A stretch of DNA of 64,000 nucleotides from DATCHW01 sp963806045. Its GTDB lineage: Bacteria > Bacteroidota > Ignavibacteria > Tepidaquicellales > Tepidaquicellaceae. A model generated the notes under the pieces. It was given only the letters and a program-made list of their open reading frames with translations. It did not search any database and was not told the origin of the DNA. Position numbers and translations under genes: made by a program. The stretch spans positions 124,001 to 188,000 of the forward strand of contig CAWDWP010000005.1 of NCBI GenBank assembly GCA_963806045.1, given 5' to 3'. Below are positions 29,025-38,889 of this stretch, in pieces (within the stretch, counting starts at the first letter, position 1; each line of letters opens with the position of its first letter).

Positions 29025-31641
29025 TTATTTTAATAAAATTAGTTTTTTTGTATTTACAAATTCACCACTTCTCAATTGGTAAAAATATACTCCTGACTTG
29101 CATAGTTTCTTCCATCGAATGTTACTTCGTAAGTTCCGGGATTTAGTTTTTCGTTTACGAGTGTTTGTATTTCACGACCGGTGATGTCGTAGATTTTTAG
29201 AGATGTAAACACCCCCCCTGCCCCCCTTTGTAAAGGGGGGAATTAGCAATATCAAATTTTATTTTTGTTGTTGGATTGAATGGGTTCGGATAGTTTTGTT
29301 CAAGTCTGAATTTTGATGGAACTTCACTACTTACTTTATTTATTCCAATCACATATCCACTATTATAAAACTGTATTGCGACATCTGCAAGTTGTTTTAA
29401 TTTTGTTACTGAATTTAGATTATTACTTCCTCTTGCTATTAACTGACATATTACTATTGTCTGTGTATCTCCCGGCATAACAGTTAGATTAGCTGCACCG
29501 GAATTTAAAGCTGTGCGTCTATCTCCGACTGGATTTGGAAAAATTATCTGACCCGAAGAATCGAGATTGCAATTACCAATGTGTCCTTTTAACTCAGTCC
29601 ATTCTATAGTAGTTTCAGGGTCACCGTAATAAATGAATTTTGTTTTTTTGTAATAATTTGGAGGTGTGACAAGAATGGTTGGGTCAAGCCAGCAGGTTGA
29701 ATCTTTTTTATAACCTTGTATAAAATGATATGCTCCCAATGGTTCACCATTCGGATCAGTTTCACAAGGAGGAACTCCGGTACTCGTACCATGGAAATTA
29801 TTAAATGAAGTCATACTATATTGTATCTGTGGATTGGAATACTTATTGTATGCTCCTTTCAATAAAAGAAATCCAACTGCCGGGGGAGCGGTTCCATACA
29901 TCTGGTCGTTATTAGTACCATTATAACAGAAGCCTAAATTTCTGGATGTATCACACCCGACGTAATCGTCATTTGCCCATCCTAAGTCCTGGTCACTTAC
30001 AATTGAAAAATATGTCCTTGTCCACGGTTGAGTTCCTTTATTTATTACTACATATTTCAAAAATTGCATATCAGCGTATGAAAGTTGTGAATAGCACCAG
30101 GCTGTCAGATGCACTTCACTGTAAAGAGGTTCAGTTCCCCCACCGTATCCTTCACCCGAAGTATGTGTACCCGGGAATCCATCCGTATAAGTGAGAAATA
30201 TTGTTTGTGATGCATTTTTAACACCCGGTGTGTCTATCTGCGGTTCATAAATTCCATTAGTATTTACATCAACAAAAGGCGCACCATAGGGAACCATCAA
30301 ACCCCAATTAAGCCAGTCAGTATTTGCTGGTCCATCTTCTCTTTTAACAGAATATAATTTAAAAGTATCACTTGCTTGTGCAATTCCATTATTACAAATA
30401 CCCGGATAATACTCACCCTTATATGATGCCATTGCTTCCCGGAGTTGTCCCTGATAGTATCCCGCTATTGAAAGTCCTGCCGTAAAGATTGCAGTTTTAT
30501 TTGAACCTTTGGGCCATTCGAATCCTGCCATATTCCCGCTTCTCGTATCCTGGTCAATAATCCCATAACCAAGAATTGTTGATTTGATATTATTACCTTC
30601 GAGAAATTTCAAAATAGAATAAGCACTATCTGCAGAATTACGAAGAATTGTTCCTGAATTACCTACAATCAATGATGAATAGGTAATTGAATTTAAATTG
30701 TTTTGTGTTGGTGATTGACTGTTAATCCAGTTAACACCATAATTTGTACTTTTTAATATAACACCTCCACTTCCACATACATAATATAATGTAGTAGTTG
30801 TTGATATAGGATAGTTATATGTATTGGAAATTGCAAAGGATTTTATGTCTATATTGGAACCCGTTGGAATTGTCAGCCAATTTAATCCTCTATTCGTTGA
30901 TTTCATTAACAGTCCGTTTGAACCTGTTATCCAACAAGTCAATGAATCAGTGAAATGAAAAGAATTTAGTTTATTTGTAACACCGGCATTAATCATAACC
31001 CAAGAATCTCCCCAGTCAGTTGTTCGTAATATTAGTCCATTATTACCTGCTATACATCCGACAGGATTTAAATTTTGTATTCCGGAAGGGGTAGGATAAA
31101 ATTCTATAGAATATAAATCTTGTGTAGTGCCTGATGGAATAGATGACCACGAACTCCAATTTGTTCCCACATTCCAGGTTGATTTAATAATTGTACCGCC
31201 GTTACCAACTGCTATACGTCTGAATACAGGTGGAGTGGTTTGACTTCGATTTTCTGAGATACTAAACAGATCAGCAGTAGTACCACTTAATTCCGGGATT
31301 AATAAAGAAGAATTATATGTGAATTTATAAATTGTGCCATGATGTCCGACTATAGTGATTATGTTAAAATAACTTGAACTTTTTATACCATATAAATTAA
31401 CACTTTTTGTTCCCGGAACTAAAGAAAACGTCCATCCATAACTGTCGGATCTCAGGAATGTTCCATTATCTCCAATTATATAAGAATAAAAAGGGTCACT
31501 GGCATATGCATGCAGATTAGCTTGAACCGGGGAAGGAATCACACGCCAGTAATAATGCGGCGGAAGCTGGGCTTTGCAATGAGTAATGAATAATGAATAA
31601 TGAATAATAAACAATAAAAAAATAATTATTATTTTTTTCAT
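29025..31641 (-). CDS. Type IX cargo, triplicate copy 3 (one frameshift in C tract)
   Basis: The best-preserved copy, 814 residues open before one break. Signal peptide 1-24 (ending HCKAQ), HYYWRVIPSPVQANLH, about seven Ycf48-like repeats to residue 360 and a long domain with GFEWPKGSNKTAIFTAG, DGFPGTHTSGEGYGGG, CDTSRNLGFCYNGTNND and MPGDTQTIVICQLIARG. The sorting domain follows but leaves frame inside the CCCCCCC run near 29210, and continues to KLILLK just before 29025. The second domain is common in Ignavibacteria secreted proteins, but I know no function. Confidence 0.82.
29206..29243 (-). repeat. Palindromic element in sorting-domain linker (triplicate copy 3)
   Basis: ACACCCCCCCTGCCCCCC then TTTGTAAAGGGGGG encodes PLYKGGQGG. 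The C7 run holds the single frameshift of this gene. Confidence 0.8.
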
Positions 31642-31653
31642 AACCTTGAAAAA

Positions 31654-33694
31654 TTATTTTAATAAAATTAGTTTTTTCGTTTCCATAAATTCACCACTTC
31701 TCAACTGATAAAAATATACTCCGCTGTGCATAATTGCTGCCGTCGAATGTCACCTCATAAGTTCCGGGATTTAGTTTTTCGTTTACGAGTGTTTGTATTT
31801 CACGACCGGTGATGTCGTAAATTTTTAATATGGACACCCCCCCTTGCCCCACCTTGTAAAGGTGGGGAGAATTTGGAATATCAAATTTGATCTTTGTTAT
31901 TGGATTGAAGGGATTGGGATAATTCTGATATAGTAAAAATTTGCTTGGCAAGGTTTGTGATGTATTTTGTATCCCAACAATTTCGGCTAAAGAACGCTTC
32001 CAGACTGATTGTTTATCTGTCCCTGCAAATATATAACCGTCCGAAATCTCGAATGAATAAACAGGAGGAGGAAATTTAAATCCCTGGTCCTTCGGTATCC
32101 AGTTAACTCCAAGATTAGTAGACAGATAAACTCCCGGATTCGTTCCGGCAATAATATTATTTCCATCAACAATTAAAGAATATACTCGTCTATCACTAAA
32201 AAAAGTCTGTGACCAGTTTACTCCATAGTTTGATGAGATGAAAATACCATTTAAAGTTCCTGCATAAATATTATTTCCAATTACAATTATTGAAAATATA
32301 GTCTGGCTATTCAAATTGGAACTCTGTGTCCAGCTACTTCCATAATTTGTTGAATAATAAATCATAGCCTGACCTATGGGATAATTATCTGTCCCGGCAT
32401 AAATAGTTGTTCCATTTCTCGTTAAACACTTTATTGTCTGATTATTTAAAGAAGTCTGAATCCAATTATTTCCATTATTAGTTGTACGATACACACCAAT
32501 ATCATCTATACCGGCAAATATAGTATCTCCTATTGATAAAAAAGAATTAATATCATAATTACCCAAACCATTTTGCGACCAGGATATTCCATTATCTGTT
32601 GAACGGTATATCCCATAATTACCCGTACCGGCAAAAATAGTATTTCCATTTGCAGAGAGTGAAAATACATATAAGTTATTAAGAGTTGTCTGAGTCCAAT
32701 TGTTCCCATAGTTGCTAGATACAAATACTCCGCCGTAAGTTCCTGCATAAAAATAATTACCTGATTTTACGAATGAAGAAACAGAATAAAGGTTTAAACC
32801 GGTTTGAGTCCAGTTATTTCCATTATTGGAAGAAATACAAACACCTGAATCTTCAGTACCGGCTATAAAATTGCTTCCGTTTAAAATTACTGAATACACA
32901 TATGTATTGTTTAATGAGGTTTGTGTCCAGTTGTTACCATAATCAGTAGTTAAAAACACGCCATTTTCGAATGCTCCTGCAAGAAAATTACTGCCTTCAA
33001 TATATAAAGAACTAATTGGTTCGTTATTCAGAGCGCTTTGCGTCCAGTTTAATCCGTTATTAGTAGATAAGTAAATTCCAGAACCGGTCCCTGCCAAAAT
33101 ATTATTACCACTGAGTTTCAATGAATAAATCGGAGAATTGGTAATATATACAGTTATCCAGGAGTTTCCATTATTAGAAGAATAATATAAATATCCGAAA
33201 TCGGAACCGGCGTAAATATTATTACCGTTGATTAAAAGAGATATTATGTCGCTATAAACCAGAGAAGTATGATTCCAGTTTATACCATAATTTGTAGTCA
33301 CATAAAGACCGTGAAAACGTTGAGAAGCAAATATGGAATTACCGTTTACAGCAATTGAATATATTGGTTCACTACCACCTAAACCTATAAATGGCCATGT
33401 TTCACCATCATCTGTAGACATATAAACTCCATTACCTGCACCTGCAAAGATATTATTTCCACTGACAGTGATACAATAAATATTATTATTGTAGAAAGAA
33501 GTGTGCACCCAGTTGTATCCGTTATTTGTAGATTTGAAAATTCCGTATCCGGCTGTTCCAGCAAGCAAGGTATTTCCTTTATTCGCTAACGACAAAACAT
33601 TCCCGCCAAAGATGCCGTCACACTGAACCCATTGAGAATTGGCTATAATAATAGAACATTGGAAAACAATAAATAAAAATATAATCTTTTTCAT
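31654..33694 (-). CDS. Type IX cargo: propeller protein (array gene 11; frameshift near C-terminus)
   Basis: 667 residues open plus about 20 more in another frame. Signal peptide 1-20, then fourteen or so 42-residue repeats (GNNIFAGTGxGVYxSTNNGxNWTQTSLNN) and a sorting domain. The frame is lost at 31718-31725 in the segment YASGVYFYQL (CCGCTGTGC against CCGCTTGC in sisters) and resumes to end in KLILLK. The linker insert is SPHLYKVGQGG. The repeats are the most uniform in the window, pointing to recent internal duplication. Confidence 0.82.
31831..31871 (-). repeat. Palindromic element in sorting-domain linker (array gene 11)
   Basis: ACACCCCCCCTTGCCCC then ACCTTGTAAAGGTGGGG encodes HLYKVGQGG; frame kept. 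Confidence 0.8.
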
Positions 33695-33705
33695 TTTTAA
33701 GATTG

Positions 33706-34983
33706 TTATTTTAGCAAAATTAGTTTTTTCGTTGATACAAATTCCCCTGATTTCAACTGATAAAAATATACTCCTGATGCATAGTTGCTCCCATCAAATG
33801 TTACCTCATAAGTTCCGGGATTTAGTTTTTCGTTTACAAGTGTTTGGATTTGACGTCCTGTGATGTCGTAAACCTTGAGTTCTGTCCACACAACCCCAGC
33901 CCCTCTCAAGAGGGGAGCTATGTCGAATTTTATTTTTGTTGATGGATTGAAGGGGTTGGGATAATTCTGATATAAATTGATATAAGCAGGATATTCATTT
34001 GAATAATTATTAATCATTGTCATTCCACCGGAATAACTTTTTAGCACTAAACTTCTATAAGTTGTATCATAAATCCAACCCGCACAAAAAACGGTGTCTG
34101 AATTCAACATCTGGACTTCACCCAAATAATCAAACCCTGGCCTGGAAATATTTAACCAATTTTCTCCACCGTTAGTCGTTCTTAATATTGTGTTCCCATC
34201 ACCAACAATCATTCCTGTATTTATATTAATAAAAGAAACTGACATTAAATAAGAATTTATATTAGGTGTTTGAACAATCCAGTTATCACCACTGTTAGTA
34301 GTTTTAGCAATAGAATTAACTCCAACCATATATCCTGTATTTTCATTTAAAAAGCAAATACTGTATTGATGATAATAATAAGGAATGGTTTTTTCATTCC
34401 ATGAATTTCCTGCATCTGTAGTTTTCCAAAAACTAGAACCACAAGCAAATCCTGTAAAATTATTAATGAACTTAATACACTCTATACCTTTATAAGCGCT
34501 GAAAAACACTCTTACCCAATTTTGACCTCCGTTAGTGCTTTTAAATATTTGTCCGTTTGTACCTGCAAAATTTTCTCCTATAATTACTATATTTTCATCA
34601 ATCGCATATATCGTATTTACTTCCACATCGTATAGCCCTGTTTGCTGAGCAATCCAATTCTGACCACCATTTGTCGTTTTAAGAATTCTACCGTTATATG
34701 AGTTATAATGACCACCGACGTAACCGGTATTTTGATTCAGAAAGTGCAATGCATAATACCCGGAACCTGTTGTGCTTGAAATATTAATCCAGTTGATCCC
34801 GCTATTAGTTGTTTTGAAGATGCTATTCTGACCTGTAACGTAACCTGTATTGATATTAAAAAATTGAATATTTAACAGTTGGTCTGATGAATTCAGCGGA
34901 TTCTGAACAAACCATCCGGATTGAGCAATGAGTAATGAATAATGAGTAATGAGTAATAAAAAAACAAAAAGTGACTTCTTCAT
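33706..34983 (-). CDS. Type IX cargo: Ycf48-like propeller protein (array gene 12)
   Basis: 425 residues: signal peptide 1-20 (THYSLLIAQ), seven Ycf48-like repeats (FFNINTGYVTGQNSIFKTTNSGINW) and a sorting domain (NYPNPFNPSTKIKFDI, LKVYDITGRQIQTLVNEK, KKLILLK). The insert is APLLRGAGVVW. It is the promoter-proximal gene of the array. The gap in front of it is the one most likely to hold the array's main promoter. Confidence 0.87.
   Translation of the reverse strand: MKKSLFVFLLLITHYSLLIAQSGWFVQNPLNSSDQLLNIQFFNINTGYVTGQNSIFKTTNSGINWINISSTTGSGYYALHFLNQNTGYVGGHYNSYNGRILKTTNGGQNWIAQQTGLYDVEVNTIYAIDENIVIIGENFAGTNGQIFKSTNGGQNWVRVFFSAYKGIECIKFINNFTGFACGSSFWKTTDAGNSWNEKTIPYYYHQYSICFLNENTGYMVGVNSIAKTTNSGDNWIVQTPNINSYLMSVSFININTGMIVGDGNTILRTTNGGENWLNISRPGFDYLGEVQMLNSDTVFCAGWIYDTTYRSLVLKSYSGGMTMINNYSNEYPAYINLYQNYPNPFNPSTKIKFDIAPLLRGAGVVWTELKVYDITGRQIQTLVNEKLNPGTYEVTFDGSNYASGVYFYQLKSGEFVSTKKLILLK
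33884..33920 (-). repeat. Palindromic element in sorting-domain linker (array gene 12)
   Basis: CCCCAGCCCCTCT then CAAGAGGGGAGC; the perfect stem CCCCTCT/AGAGGGG encodes PLLRGAG on the minus strand. This variant is typical of the LLRGAG-type elements; frame kept. Confidence 0.75.
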
Positions 34984-35338
34984 AACCTTATGTTTTAATG
35001 TTGAATTATCCCAGTCTAAATGTATTATTTCTTCTTTTAATAATCAATATAAAATAATATTTTTTTATTTTGATAAATTATTATTTTCCTAAAGATTTAA
35101 TCCCGATGAGTGACTAAGATTTAGACGAAATTGAAAAGTTTAAAATCAAAAGTTAAAATTTAATGAAAAATTAAAAAATTTTTGAAAAATGTGTAGTAGA
35201 AATAAAACAATAGGAAAAGCAGTATAATAAAAAAGTTGTCATTATTTAGTATCCAAATAATGACAACTTATTGTCTTACAATAGAGATTCGTTTACAATT
35301 AAAAAAGTAATAAAATAATTTTAATAAATTAAACGATA
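34984..35338. other. Intergenic region between sdhB and the cargo array
   Basis: Very AT-rich. It holds the sdh terminator at 35233-35269 near its right end and, presumably, the array promoter on the left. No open frame or other repeat was seen. Confidence 0.5.
35233..35269 (-). terminator. Rho-independent terminator of the sdh operon
   Basis: A perfect 15-bp stem (AAGTTGTCATTATTT with AAATAATGACAACTT) around a 7-base loop, followed on the minus strand by TTTTTTATTATAC. It stands 70 bp after the sdhB stop. Confidence 0.9.
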
Positions 35339-36040
35339 TTACAATTCTCTCATTGCGCATTTTTTCTTTAACTGGGATAAATGCCAGGTGATATTTATAT
35401 CCTTCGGGCATACTTCCACGCAGTTGAAAATTGTATGGCATCTCCACAACCCATCGGGTGTATCAACAACATCAAGTCTTTCATCCTGTGCATCATCACG
35501 GCTGTCGAATGCAAACCTGTATGCTTTCAGCATTGCAGCAGGTCCGAGATATGCATCATTGGACCAGAGAGACGGACAGGATGCAGAACAGGCACCGCAT
35601 AAAATGCAATTAACTGCTTCATCAATTAAAGCCCTGTCTTCCTGAGACTGGTATCTTTCCTTAACCGGCGGTTGTGTCTTTGCTATCAGGTACGGCTTTA
35701 CGACTTCATATTTTTTGAAGAAGCTGTCCATATCGACAATAAGGTCTTTAATGACTGGCAGTGAAGGAATCGGATCAATCTTAATAAATTTCTTTTTGAA
35801 GTCGTGCACGAGCACCTGGCAGGCAAGCATATTTTTACCGTTTATCATTACTGCATCGGAACCGCATATCCCGTGCGAACAGGAGCGTCGGTATGCAAGA
35901 CCTCCGTCAATGTCCCACTTTACCTTATCAAGACAGTCGAGTATCCTGAATGTGGGGTCAACATCAATTGTGTATTCTTTCCTGTAAGGCTTTTCGTCCT
36001 TTTCCGGGTCGAAGCGCTGGATTGATAATGTTACTTTCAT
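35339..36040 (-). CDS. sdhB: Succinate dehydrogenase/fumarate reductase iron-sulfur subunit
   Basis: A 233-residue subunit that passes electrons from FAD to quinone. The [2Fe-2S] ligands are Cys54, Cys59 and Cys74 in the CSHGICGSD region; the fourth usual position lies among the neighbouring residues and is not clear. The 4Fe-4S and 3Fe-4S ligands are Cys145, 148, 151, 155 (CILCGACSASC) and Cys201, 207, 211 (CHTIFNCVEVC). The start ATG overlaps the sdhA stop as TAATG. It works in the TCA cycle and respiratory chain at the inner membrane face. Confidence 0.95.
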   Translation of the reverse strand: MKVTLSIQRFDPEKDEKPYRKEYTIDVDPTFRILDCLDKVKWDIDGGLAYRRSCSHGICGSDAVMINGKNMLACQVLVHDFKKKFIKIDPIPSLPVIKDLIVDMDSFFKKYEVVKPYLIAKTQPPVKERYQSQEDRALIDEAVNCILCGACSASCPSLWSNDAYLGPAAMLKAYRFAFDSRDDAQDERLDVVDTPDGLWRCHTIFNCVEVCPKDINITWHLSQLKKKCAMREL

Positions 36041-37786
36041 TAGTATTTTCTCTCCTGTGGTTGATAATTTAAAATTGTTACGGGTTTATATTTTAGTTCA
36101 ATTCCTTTTTCGGTTTTGAAAGCAATTGTGTGCTTGAGCCAGTTGACATCATCACGCTTTGGATGGTCTGTCCGCCAGTGAGCTCCGCGGCATTCCTTCC
36201 TTTCGAGTGCCCCTGTTACAATTGCATCTGAGAATTCAAGTAGGTTTCCTAATTCGATTATTTCCATAAGTTCGGTATTGAACACTAAACCTTTATGCAT
36301 CATATGTACTTTTTTAAATCTTTCCTTCAGTTCGTGAATTGTTTCGAGCATTGATTTCAAATCTGTTTCATTACGGAACACACCGCATTTATTTGTCATC
36401 TCTTCTTTTAGTCTCAAGCGTATCTTATCTGCATTTTCTCCTGAAGTTGTAGCAAAAAGATTTGCAAAAACTTCTTTATCTCTTTCTCCGGCATTTTTTG
36501 GAATCGGCATTAATTCTGCATCAAGAAGGAATTTCTTAATCGTCTTTCCTGTCCTTCTTCCGTGGACAACTGCATCGAGAAGTGAATTTGTTCCGAGCCT
36601 GTTAGCTCCGTGAACAGAAACGCAGGCGCACTCACCCTGCTGCAAAGAATCCTTTTACAATAGTTCCTTTTTCATCAGCAAGCACATTTCCATATAAATT
36701 AGTCGGAATTCCGCCCATAGAATAGTGTGCAGTGGGGAGAATCGGAATCGGTTGCTTTACCGGGTCAATACCGACATATGTTTTAGCAAATCCTGTAATT
36801 TCAGGGAGACGCTCTTTTAGCTTTGCGGCACCGAGATGAGTGAGGTCGAGATTTACAAAATCTCCGCCGCCAATTCCACGCCCTTCGTTAATTTCAGTCT
36901 GAATGCTTCGCGTGACCATATCCCTTGGGGCAAGTTCCATTACAGTAGGAGCATAATTTTTCATAAATCTTTCACCGTCTTTATTCTTGAGATAGCCGCC
37001 TTCTCCGCGTGCACCTTCTGTTACGAGAATACCAAGCGGATATAAACCTGTCGGGTGGAACTGCACGAATTCCATATCTTCAAGCGGGATTCCCGCACGG
37101 AATGCAATCGCAACACCGTCACCTGAATTTGCATATGCATTTGATGTAACTCTGTATGCTCTGCCGTATCCACCTGTTCCGAACATAACTGCCTTTGAGT
37201 GGAATGTGTGAAGCTGTCCATCCCTCAGATTGTATGCGGTAACACCTCTGCAGACACCGTCTTCTATTAATAATGACATAATAAAATATTCATCATAGAA
37301 GCGGACATTTCTTTTAATACATTGTTCATAAAGAGTATGAAGTAATACGTGTCCGGTTCTATCCGCTGAAAAGCAGGCTCTCAGTACCGGCATTCTTTTT
37401 GAGTTACCGTTTTCATCTATTATTTCTTTTGTATGTCCTCCGAACTGCCTTTGTGCAATTTTTCCATCTTTAGTCCTGCTGAAAGGAACTCCCAGATGTT
37501 CGAGTTCATATATTGCGTCAGGAGCATCGCTGCACATCATTGTGATTGCGTCCTGGTCTCCGAGATAATCGCTGCCTTTTACAGTATCGAAAATATGCCA
37601 GTCTATTGTATCGTGCTCTTCATTTCCAAGAGCCGCGGCGATTCCTCCCTGGGCAGCACCTGAATGCGAGCGTGTTGGGAAGAGCTTTGATATTACTGCA
37701 ACATCTGCATATTCAGAAGTCTCGACTGCCGCACGCAAGCCTGCAAGACCTGCCCCGACAATAATTAAATCATGTTTATGTATCAT
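36040..37786 (-). CDS. sdhA: Succinate dehydrogenase flavoprotein subunit (one frameshift)
   Basis: About 582 residues in two frames. N-terminal FAD-binding GAGLAGLRAA, the covalent flavin His41 in RSHSGAAQGG and the substrate-site motif FHPTGLYPLG are all present. The frame breaks near 36640: GFFAAG meets a stop, while the other frame continues as GECACVSVHGANRLGTNSLLD. One G fewer in GCAGGGTGAG restores both. A real knock-out of sdhA in a complete sdh operon is unlikely, so I read this as an indel. It lies between sdhD and sdhB. Confidence 0.93.
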
Positions 37787-37844
37787 ACTTTGTTTATTTT
37801 TTAAAATTAGTGTTTGAAATTCACTAAGTTAATTTATTATTATA

Positions 37845-38208
37845 TTAAAATGATAAAATTGTATTCAGTCCCAAGAACCAGAATGCGATTGCAATGACTA
37901 TTATAATAGTATATAAAGTTGTTGTAAGCCATTGTTTCATTTCAAAATCACGCAAGGACACTCCACGTTCCGTTTAATCCGTGCCAAAGCCCAAGAGTGA
38001 CAAATGTTAAATCGATGATTTTCCAAATCGGCTGATGAAGACGCTCCATCACTGCCTGGTAAGTGTGACCGCTATCAGGTGTCGCGTGCATAAGAATATA
38101 ATGCCCTATAAGAACCACTACAAGGACTATCCCGGTTATTCGCTGCATATACCAGTTTTTCGAACCTGATGTTCCCGAACCGGCGAATTTAAAAGTACTC
38201 GTATTCAT
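37845..38208 (-). CDS. sdhD: Succinate dehydrogenase membrane anchor subunit (one frameshift)
   Basis: The first 86 residues read KNWYMQRITGIVLVVVLIGHYILMH, with a transmembrane helix and a candidate heme His, then LGLWHGLNGTWSVL. One T fewer near 37962 replaces the early stop and gives RDFEMKQWLTTTLYT, then a third helix ending in GLNTILSF, the normal length of about 120 residues. It anchors the catalytic subunits and helps form the quinone site. It sits 23 bp from sdhC. Confidence 0.85.
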
Positions 38209-38230
38209 TATTTTTAAACTTTTTTAATTA

Positions 38231-38623
38231 TTAAATGTGAAAGAAAATAAGGTAACCCATGCCCGCTACTATTAATACGGAAAGTACATAAACGAATTTC
38301 AGAATCTGCTTATGATATCTTGCACCGTTTCCTAAATCAACAAGCACAATCCGGACGCCGTTAATAGCATGAAACATAACCAGTGTTCCGAGGAACCACT
38401 CACCAAAAAGGAAAACAGGCGAACTGAACAGTTTCATTTCTGCATTAAAAGCAGCTTCGCCTTTCAAAAGACCGGTAAGCGCGATGATATGCAGAAGAAT
38501 ATAAAATGTAAGTCCGAGTCCTGTTACCCTGTGCAGAATCCAAGCCCAGCTTCCTGCATGCTTTCTATAATTAAACATCACACTAAACCAGCGTGAAAAC
38601 ACAGATGAAGAAATGTTAGACAT
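38231..38623 (-). CDS. sdhC: Succinate dehydrogenase cytochrome b subunit
   Basis: About 130 residues from the Met of MSNISSSVFSRWF. An upstream in-frame Met exists 15 codons earlier but adds a stretch without homologue features. There are three transmembrane helices. The motifs SWAWILHRVTGLGLTFYILLH and MFHAINGVRIVL carry the conserved His and Arg of the heme and quinone site. It is the first gene of sdhC-sdhD-sdhA-sdhB. Confidence 0.88.
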   Translation of the reverse strand: MSNISSSVFSRWFSVMFNYRKHAGSWAWILHRVTGLGLTFYILLHIIALTGLLKGEAAFNAEMKLFSSPVFLFGEWFLGTLVMFHAINGVRIVLVDLGNGARYHKQILKFVYVLSVLIVAGMGYLIFFHI

Positions 38624-38782
38624 TTTATTCACTTTTAAATTTAAAATAAAGAAAAGACACACCTGCAATTAATACAATTTCTTGTATTCTTGCTTCGTTA
38701 TAATAAAATATTAAAATATTTTGATAAATTAAGTATAGTAATTCGTAACAGGAAGAAAAAATTGAATGTTAAAACCTCCCGC

Positions 38783-38804
38783 GAGTCAGGGGAAACTCTG
38801 ACTC
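38783..38804. repeat. Intergenic hairpin upstream of sdhC
   Basis: A 7-bp perfect stem GAGTCAG/CTGACTC with loop GGGAAACT, inside a GC-rich block (ACCTCCCGC...CCACG) that stands out in the AT-rich divergent region. It may be a dispersed palindromic repeat. Confidence 0.55.
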
Positions 38805-38889
38805 CACGTTGTGAGTTGAACTTTATAATTTTATTTATTTATTTTTACCGCGTCAAATATTAAGTTAAGTTAATTTAGAAAAACAAAAT

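Noticed and set aside
12041..34983. Insertion sequence or integron-like cassette array
   Set aside because: No transposase, integrase, attC-like site or terminal inverted repeats were found; repeated ends are coding signal peptides and sorting domains.
36630..36650. Programmed frameshift in sdhA
   Set aside because: There is no slippery heptamer with a downstream pseudoknot that I can see; a GGG/GG miscount explains it, and sdhD has a similar break.
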